11,396 nucleotides of DNA from Armatimonadota bacterium (lineage in GTDB: Bacteria > Armatimonadota > Zipacnadia > Zipacnadales > FEN-943). The stretch lies in assembly GCA_026419655.1 (NCBI GenBank), contig JANZZA010000454.1, positions 1-11,396 of the forward strand, read 5' to 3'. The notes under the pieces are model-generated. The model had not been told where the DNA came from and searched no databases. It saw only the letters and a list, made by a program, of their open reading frames with translations. Shown in pieces: positions 6,124-11,396 of this stretch (positions are counted from its first letter, which is position 1; the number at the start of each line of letters is the position of its first letter). A program made the translations under genes and the position numbers.

Positions 6124-6129
6124 AACCCT

Positions 6130-7053
6130 TTGGCTGCTTCCGTCCGTGGCTTCGCCGTCGCAGCGCTGGCGGCCACCTTAGTAGCGCAGCTCTGCACTGG
6201 AGATGAGGCACCAATGTCTGAGCCCCTGGCTGTTATGCCCGCCGGCTACGAACTCCAGCTATGTGACGACTGCGGTGTACCCGGCCGCCAGCCCCACATC
6301 CGCGCAGAGGGCGTCCACGAGTACAACCCCGCCACCGTCAATGCCGACGTGAAGGCACGAACCGTGGCCTGGGGGAGGCGGGAGGTCAGAGCTGTGTATG
6401 AGGGGCTGCGTCCCGGCCTGGACTATGTGCTCGCCGTAACGTACGCCAACGAGCCGTACAACAACCGGGTACAGAGCCTCTGGGCGGGCAGCGTTCAGGT
6501 CCATGGACCACATCCCCTGCCCAAGGGTGGTGCGGAGCGGCTCCTCTTTCGGCTCCCCAGGGAGGCGCTCAGGGACGGAAAGCTGGAGCTGCAGTTCCGC
6601 CTCGAAGGCGAGGTCAACGTCGTGGTATCGGTAATCGAGTTGTGGGCACCGGCGCCAGGCCTGCGGGAGCTTCACCTGGAACCCATGGCTGCCCTCGTCG
6701 GCGACCTGGAAGGATACGTCCTGGACGCAGCCTGGGATCCGGTGGCGGACGCGAGTGTTTTCCTGAAGCCTCTAAACACCGACCAGGTCCTGGGAAAGGC
6801 ACGGACGCCGGTGGACGGTAAATTCCTCTTTCCTCGCAAGGCCTTCGCCAGCTTGCAGCCGCGGGACCTGGAGGTCGTGGCCGAACACGCGGGGCTGAGG
6901 ACACGGTGCGCCATTGCCGCCGCGGACCTCACCTATTCCCCTTTGCGCTACCGGTCCATCCCGGCGCGCGAACCTGGTGTGAAGGCCTTCAAGATCAGCC
7001 TCGATGGCGACTGGTGGCTGGACCCCGATCCGCAGAAGACCGTGTGCCTTTAG
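6130..7053 (+). CDS. Secreted GH2 glycoside hydrolase, N-terminal part up to an in-frame TAG
   Basis: This is the first 307 residues of a GH2 enzyme whose frame continues past the TAG at 7051-7053. From the TTG start the protein begins with an Arg-containing n-region and a hydrophobic stretch FAVAALAATLVA, a likely signal peptide cleaved near residue 20. No proper lipobox precedes the Cys. Residues about 35-185 look like a beta-sandwich, possibly a galactose-binding or malectin-like module (YEGLRPGLDYVLAVTYANEP; VNVVVSVIELW). Residues about 188-268 resemble a carboxypeptidase-regulatory-like domain (LEGYVLDAAWDPVADASVFL, then PVDGKFLFP). From about 290 the GH2 sugar-binding domain starts (ISLDGDWWLDPDP) and is cut by the stop. 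Upstream modules are inferred from pattern only. Both parts are in the same frame (7053 and 7138 are in phase). Confidence 0.72.
   Translation: MAASVRGFAVAALAATLVAQLCTGDEAPMSEPLAVMPAGYELQLCDDCGVPGRQPHIRAEGVHEYNPATVNADVKARTVAWGRREVRAVYEGLRPGLDYVLAVTYANEPYNNRVQSLWAGSVQVHGPHPLPKGGAERLLFRLPREALRDGKLELQFRLEGEVNVVVSVIELWAPAPGLRELHLEPMAALVGDLEGYVLDAAWDPVADASVFLKPLNTDQVLGKARTPVDGKFLFPRKAFASLQPRDLEVVAEHAGLRTRCAIAAADLTYSPLRYRSIPAREPGVKAFKISLDGDWWLDPDPQKTVCL
7051..7053 (+). other. In-frame amber (TAG) codon inside the GH2 gene
   Basis: Codon 308 counted from TTG 6130. Before it reads DPDPQKTVCL and after it PLGGPNWRRFRVPGQFLQQG, and the two halves join into one GH2 sugar-binding domain with no frame change or missing residues. 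A single base substitution or a miscalled base would explain it. The bases after TAG do not match the CARYYA readthrough context, and only a 4-bp inverted repeat (CCGC/GCGG) sits next to it. Confidence 0.9.
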
Positions 7054-7137
7054 CCGCTAGGCGGGCCAAACTGGCGCCGGTTCCGCGTCCCCGGGCAGTT
7101 CCTACAGCAGGGCTACGACCTGCCCCGGGATAAGCCT

Positions 7138-9816
7138 GTGGCGCTGGCGCGGGAGTTTGAGGTGCCAGCGGACTGGGCTGGGCGCCGGGTGATCCTGCGG
7201 TTTGACGCCATCCATGCAGGGACGCGCTACTTCGTCAACGGCCGCTGCGTGGGCGAGAGCCAGAACCTTTTCACGCCGGTTGAGCTTGATGTTACTGACG
7301 CGATCCGCCCAGGCAAGGCCAACCGTCTGGACCTGGAAATGCTCGTGGACACTATCCCGGAGCGTTTGTCTTATGCCTCGGGCTACCCCTTCCACAACCT
7401 CGGCGGCATCCACCGTTCGGTGCATCCATTCGCGCTGCCTGCCGTCCATATACGCCATCTCAGCGTCACCCAGGACCTCGACAGGGGCTACACCAACGCG
7501 ACCCTGACAGTCGAGGCGGACCTTGAGAACTGCTCCAGGCGCCCTGCTCAGGGACTGTATCTTGGAATCAGGCTATACGACCCCGAGGGCACACAGGTTG
7601 CATTGGGTGCCACGTCGCGAGCCGACGTGGGCGCGCTGGCGCCGGGTGGCCTCGCGGCGATGAGGCTTACGGCTGGCGTCCCCGCCCCGCAAAAATGGAG
7701 CGCGGAGAAGCCAGCCCTGTACCGACTGGTGGTGGACCTCAAACAGGGCAGGCGGCTGCTTGAGCGCATCGAGCGCCGTATCGGTTTCCGAAAGGTCGAG
7801 GTCCGCGACGGCCAGCTGTGGGTCAACGGGCGGCGGGTGAAGCTGGCCGGAGCCAACCATCACGAGATAGACCCTCTAACCGGCCGGGCGGACACATTGC
7901 GCCACGCCGAGAGGGACGTGCGGCTGATGAAGGCCGCCAACCTCAATTATCTGCGCACGTCACATTATCCGCCGACGCTAGAACTACTCGACGCCGCCGA
8001 CCGGCTTGGGATGTACGTCGAGGTCGAGGCCCCCTTTTGCTGGGTCACAGGGGATCCGCACGATGCGGCACACCTGCGCGCTGTCCTAGATGCCACGTCA
8101 GCCATGATTGACTACCACGGCGGCCACCCCAGCGTCATCATATGGTCGCTGGCAAACGAGTCTCAGTTCAACTGGCTCTTCGAGCAGTCCCACAGGCTGG
8201 TCAAGGCCCTGGACCCGTCCCGCCCAACAACTTTCAACAATCCCGACCCAAAGCGCATCTGCGACATCGCTAACCTTCACTATCCTGGCATGCCCTATGA
8301 CCAGCACTTGCCCGACGACCCGCGGCCTATCCTCATTGATGAGTATTTCTTCCCGGTCTGCCACGAGCAGACTGACGTGGCCATCAACCCTGGCCTGCGC
8401 GAGCTTTGGGGCGCTGGCCACAGCGACCCCGACTCGCCCTGGGGCAGGGAATGCGCCGCGAGCTTCAAGGTCTACTCCGGGCCCGGGGCGCCTCCCGGTG
8501 CCTGGACCCACATCGTCCACTCGAACCGCGTCATAGGCGGCGCTATCTGGGCGTTCATAGACGACTCCTTCTACCTGCCGGACGGCAGGCACGTGGGGTA
8601 CTCGTGGGTGCACGGCTTCTGGGGTCTGGTTGACGCCTGGCGCCGCCCTAAGCCCGAGTGGTGGCTTGCGAAGCTCATCTTCAGCCCGGTCTGGTTCCCG
8701 ACACGCCGCCTGCCTTTCACGCCAGGGGCGGACACCGTCACCGTGCCGGTCGAGAACCGCTACTCATTTACCAACCTGAGCGAACTGACAATCGAGTGGG
8801 AGTTGCGTGGCCGGAAGGGTTATGTGGTGGCAGATGTCCCGCCCGGGGCCACTGGCGAGCTACGGATGCCCCTGCCGAGGGACGCAGTGGAAGGCGACGT
8901 GGTGATAGTGCGGGTCAGGGACGCCCATGGCGAGTTGGTGAACGTCGCCGGCCTGCAACTGGGCGAGCGGCAGCCACACCCCGTCCCCACACCCAGCGCC
9001 GGACCACCCCGCTGGGCAGATGACGGCGAGACCCTCACGATTCAGGGCGACGACTTCGCCTTCGTCGTAGACCGCAGGACCGGCCAGTTGCGCGCGACAG
9101 ACCCACGTCACCGGGCGGCGGTCATGGAGTTCCCCTCCGTCCACCTTACCAGATTCGACTTCGGTGACCTCGTGCCGTCCGCGCCGCCTTACGTCGTTCT
9201 GCCTGACCCGGCGACCCGGGTGGTCGAGGCCGTCGAGGTGCAGGAGCTGCCCTACGCCCTTGAGGTCAGTGTCCGGGACCGCTACGCTGGCCTCGCCGGC
9301 ACGGTGCGGTGGGTCCTTGACAGAGCTGGCATGGGTCACGTGTCAGCGGACTACACCTACACGGGGGAGGATTTCCACGCCCGAGAGGTGGGTTTGCGCT
9401 TCCTGTTGCGGCCTGGCTGCGAGACGCTGGCATGGCGGCGATGGTCGGAGTGGGCTGTGTACCCGGAGGACAGCATCAGCCGCACCGAGGGTACGGCCCG
9501 CGCCCGTCGCGACCCTGCCCTGGGCCGCGATGGAGAGAGAACTCCGCCGAGGTGGCCCTGGGCGCTGGACGAGACCGAACTGGGCACCAACGATTTCCGG
9601 GGTGTGAAGATGAACATCTACGAGGCCTCGCTTACGGCGGACGCGGGCGACGGCCTGCACGTCAGCGCTGACGCCGACCGGCACGTGCGGGCCTGCCTGG
9701 ACCCGCGTGGTGTATGGCTGCACGTGCTAATCCAGTGCCGCCTCGGGCCCGTAATAGTACACAGGGGCGACCGCATCACTGCTGACTGCGTCTGCAAGTT
9801 TCTACCGCGGCGGTGA
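7138..9816 (+). CDS. GH2 beta-galactosidase-like enzyme, catalytic part after the TAG
   Basis: This is 892 codons from the first usable start (GTG 7138); homology actually begins at 7054. No Shine-Dalgarno site precedes 7138, and starting there would truncate the sugar-binding domain, so independent expression is doubtful. It continues the GH2 sugar-binding domain (REFEVPADW, then RYFVNGRCVGES and LFTPVELDVTDAI) and then an Ig-like domain from about full-gene codon 459. The TIM barrel follows (LAGANHHEID; LMKAANLNYLRTSHYPP). The acid/base Glu677 is in SLANES and the nucleophile Glu738 in PILIDEYF. A domain starting VENRYSFTNLSELTIEWEL and a beta-galactosidase small-chain-like C-terminal domain (ELGTNDFRGVKMNIYEAS) complete it. 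Both catalytic Glu are intact. Expected reaction: hydrolysis of beta-galactosides or related beta-glycosides; beta-glucuronidase or beta-mannosidase activity is not excluded. Stop TGA; convergent with the GH4 gene across 224 bases. Confidence 0.88.
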   Translation: MALAREFEVPADWAGRRVILRFDAIHAGTRYFVNGRCVGESQNLFTPVELDVTDAIRPGKANRLDLEMLVDTIPERLSYASGYPFHNLGGIHRSVHPFALPAVHIRHLSVTQDLDRGYTNATLTVEADLENCSRRPAQGLYLGIRLYDPEGTQVALGATSRADVGALAPGGLAAMRLTAGVPAPQKWSAEKPALYRLVVDLKQGRRLLERIERRIGFRKVEVRDGQLWVNGRRVKLAGANHHEIDPLTGRADTLRHAERDVRLMKAANLNYLRTSHYPPTLELLDAADRLGMYVEVEAPFCWVTGDPHDAAHLRAVLDATSAMIDYHGGHPSVIIWSLANESQFNWLFEQSHRLVKALDPSRPTTFNNPDPKRICDIANLHYPGMPYDQHLPDDPRPILIDEYFFPVCHEQTDVAINPGLRELWGAGHSDPDSPWGRECAASFKVYSGPGAPPGAWTHIVHSNRVIGGAIWAFIDDSFYLPDGRHVGYSWVHGFWGLVDAWRRPKPEWWLAKLIFSPVWFPTRRLPFTPGADTVTVPVENRYSFTNLSELTIEWELRGRKGYVVADVPPGATGELRMPLPRDAVEGDVVIVRVRDAHGELVNVAGLQLGERQPHPVPTPSAGPPRWADDGETLTIQGDDFAFVVDRRTGQLRATDPRHRAAVMEFPSVHLTRFDFGDLVPSAPPYVVLPDPATRVVEAVEVQELPYALEVSVRDRYAGLAGTVRWVLDRAGMGHVSADYTYTGEDFHAREVGLRFLLRPGCETLAWRRWSEWAVYPEDSISRTEGTARARRDPALGRDGERTPPRWPWALDETELGTNDFRGVKMNIYEASLTADAGDGLHVSADADRHVRACLDPRGVWLHVLIQCRLGPVIVHRGDRITADCVCKFLPRR

Positions 9817-10040
9817 AATTCGATCCTTCTGCGGCAGACTACGGCAGCTATGCACCTGCGCCAGACACGGCTGTGCCGTCAGCACATCGTGGCCATAAGC
9901 CTTTCTTGCCCGATGTTGCCAGTGCAGCCTCCGTCACGGGCCGCAGACGGGGACAGATGCATGGCAGGCTGCTTACCAGACCTTTTTCCAGTGGGCATCC
10001 CGCAGGTAAAGCTTCTCAGCGGTGAACCGTGGGCTTGGCC

Positions 10041-11369
10041 TTAGAGTGCCAAGTTGTTACCCCAATACTCCTCAAGCCACGGCCGCTCCGCCTCAAGAAG
10101 CCGGTTGAAGCATTCTCGGATGGCCGCCGGCGGCGCGCTGGCAGCCGTGCAGGTGTCAATCAGGCACGCCTCCAGCGCCTTCCCCAGGTCCTTTTCCAGC
10201 ACGGCGTCCGCAGCCAACCGCTGAACATCCGCAATCCCGCGACACAACGCTGCCAGAGCCACGGGCAGCGCCCCAACGTGATGCGGATGCACTCCCAGCC
10301 TGTCCACCGTGCACGGCACCTCGACGCAGTAACCGTCCGGCAGGTTTTCAATCATTCCGCTATTCATCACGTTTAGGTTCATCCGATAGACCGCGTCGGT
10401 TACGAAGGCGTGGATGATGTGCGCTCCATACTCGAAGGACCGCTCCAGCCGCAGGGGCCGCCGGCCCTCCAGTTGTTGCACCAGGTCTGAGTTGGCGTGC
10501 CAGCGTGGATGCGTATCATGGACCATCGGCGACACCTCGCGCCCCTGAAGCCCCAGTCGCTCCCGCTCTTCGGCCCGGTGCATGTAATAGGGCAGATATT
10601 CCGCGCAGTGGCCCGACGACTCAGTCGTGAAATAGCCGAAATGGCGCAGCAGGTCGAACTGGACGGCCCGCTCGCGGTAGATTTCAGGGTTTTCGGCGGC
10701 CCGCAAAAGGTCCGGGTACGCATCCCGGCCGTCCAGATACTCCAGCCGCAGGAACCAGGCCATGTGATTGACGCCGGCGGCCAGGTAGCGAAGCTCCTTA
10801 TGCGACACGCCCAGCCAACGGGCGATGTCGCGGATGCCGTACTGGACGTTGTGGCAAAGACCCAGGCTGAGGAGCCAGGGATAGGCGTCGCGGACTATAG
10901 CCGTCAGCATGGCCATCGGGTTGACGTAGTTGATAAGACAGGCGCCGGGACACCGCTTCTGCATATCGTCGGCAATGGCGAGCATTTCCGGCGCGGTCCT
11001 CATGGCTCGAAAAACCCCACCAATGCCCGCCGTGTCGGCCACGTTTTGATAAATGCCGTACTCGCGCGGGATAGCTATTTCGTAGTAGTAGGGCACGCCG
11101 CGGTAGGCCGGCCCGCCCTGAGCAAAGGAAGTAATCACAAAATCCGCGCCTTCGAGGACACCGCCGCGCCAATCCAGAGCCCCCGCTATGCGCGTCGGCG
11201 CCCCGTAGTGCTCCACCACCTTCCGCGAGTACGCCACCACTGGCTCAAGGTGCGTCGGGTTCACGTCCACCAGCACAATCTCGCTCTCGTGAAGCTCAGG
11301 AAAGGAAAGAATGTCAACAACGGTCTGAGCACCAAAACCACTTCCGGCACCAATGAAAACGATTTTCAT
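10041..11369 (-). CDS. GH4 glycosidase, alpha-galactosidase (MelA)-like
   Basis: A 442-residue member of glycoside hydrolase family 4, cytoplasmic enzymes that cleave glycosides by an NAD+- and divalent-metal-dependent oxidation-elimination mechanism. Seen: the NAD-binding MKIVFIGAGSGF (1-12), ADTAGIGGVFRAMR (111-124), INYVNPMAM (146-154) with Asn150, the metal-ligand motif CHNV (172-175) and GVNHMAWFL (199-207) with His202. The overall layout and the CH-x-V plus VNHMAWF pattern fit the alpha-galactosidase/alpha-galacturonidase side of the family rather than the phospho-glucosidases, which have other residues at the Cys motif. The usual alpha-galactosidase motif is CHSV; Asn at the third place leaves the substrate open. 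Length is typical. The start ATG 11367-11369 has GGGAG nine bases upstream. The stop is TAA. The promoter lies outside the window; the upstream neighbour is unknown. Confidence 0.9.
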   Translation of the reverse strand: MKIVFIGAGSGFGAQTVVDILSFPELHESEIVLVDVNPTHLEPVVAYSRKVVEHYGAPTRIAGALDWRGGVLEGADFVITSFAQGGPAYRGVPYYYEIAIPREYGIYQNVADTAGIGGVFRAMRTAPEMLAIADDMQKRCPGACLINYVNPMAMLTAIVRDAYPWLLSLGLCHNVQYGIRDIARWLGVSHKELRYLAAGVNHMAWFLRLEYLDGRDAYPDLLRAAENPEIYRERAVQFDLLRHFGYFTTESSGHCAEYLPYYMHRAEERERLGLQGREVSPMVHDTHPRWHANSDLVQQLEGRRPLRLERSFEYGAHIIHAFVTDAVYRMNLNVMNSGMIENLPDGYCVEVPCTVDRLGVHPHHVGALPVALAALCRGIADVQRLAADAVLEKDLGKALEACLIDTCTAASAPPAAIRECFNRLLEAERPWLEEYWGNNLAL

Positions 11370-11396
11370 CGCGCTGATCTCCCGGATAGAGAAGCT

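Larger units (their letters stand above)
5700..6129. other. Divergent control region between lpd and the GH2 gene
   Basis: These 430 bases separate two divergent genes. They contain inverted repeats at 5754-5767, 5805-5818, 5842-5867 and 5889-5909, and a candidate GH2 promoter at 6063-6091. A plus-strand frame is open from GTG 5860 into the GH2 gene, but its first ~90 codons look non-coding (Arg/Cys-rich, no family features) and precede the likely promoter, so I treat them as untranslated. A perfect TTGACA at 6011-6016 has no matching -10 at normal spacing. Confidence 0.5.

Noticed and set aside
5860..6129. Extension of the GH2 N-terminus to the GTG at 5860
   Set aside because: The extra 90 residues are Arg/Cys-rich without domain character, there is no good ribosome site at 5860, and the likely promoter and the signal peptide lie downstream near 6090-6190.
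7054..7137. Programmed frameshift instead of a nonsense codon in the GH2 gene
   Set aside because: Both halves are in the same frame and residue spacing across the TAG looks intact, so no shift is needed; I saw no slippery heptamer.
9867..9879. ACGGC/GCCGT hairpin as terminator between the GH2 and GH4 genes
   Set aside because: Only 5 bp with a 3-base loop and no T-run on either side; the TTTTT at about 9983-9987 has no clear stem before it.

Overview
The window is GC-rich bacterial DNA with GTG and TTG starts, clear Shine-Dalgarno sites and moderately long intergenic regions. The gene set (bacterial/archaeal-type glycogen debranching enzyme, GH4 and large secreted GH2 glycosidases, a PfkB sugar kinase, a dihydrolipoamide dehydrogenase and a small ferredoxin) suggests a saccharolytic, probably anaerobic or microaerophilic bacterium. 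Planctomycetota- or Armatimonadota-like lineages are possible, but the sequence cannot settle the phylum. No rRNA, tRNA, CRISPR, phage or transposon signal was recognised.

Layout. (1) 1-262 (+): C-terminal end of a flavin reductase-family protein, cut by the window edge. (2) 3317 to 338 (-): a two-gene unit, glycogen debranching enzyme followed by a PfkB sugar kinase. (3) 3318-3749: non-coding, with a strong 10-bp stem-loop just behind the ferredoxin gene. (4) 3941-3750 (-): a 63-residue single-cluster ferredoxin with its own candidate promoter. (5) 5699-4281 (-): dihydrolipoamide dehydrogenase, with no 2-oxoacid dehydrogenase or glycine-cleavage partner beside it. (6) 5700-6129: divergent control region with several inverted repeats and a candidate extended -10 promoter. 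(7) 6130-9816 (+): one very large secreted GH2 beta-galactosidase-like enzyme whose single reading frame is broken by an in-frame TAG at 7051-7053. (8) 11369-10041 (-): a GH4 NAD/metal-dependent glycosidase, convergent with the GH2 gene.

How it may work together. The GH2 enzyme, with a signal peptide and N-terminal beta-sandwich modules, would act outside the cytoplasm on beta-linked glycosides. The cytoplasmic GH4 enzyme would act on alpha-galactoside-like substrates. The debranching enzyme would free glucose from alpha-1,6 branch points of storage glucan, and the co-oriented kinase could phosphorylate a sugar. Ferredoxin and Lpd are redox housekeeping genes.

The most notable observation is the amber codon inside the GH2 sugar-binding domain. 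Homology continues on both sides in the same frame, so the gene is a recent nonsense mutant, a readthrough/recoding case, or a sequencing error. The neighbouring lpd gene ends with TAG as a normal stop, which argues against general reassignment of TAG. I see no clear evidence of an entirely new system.
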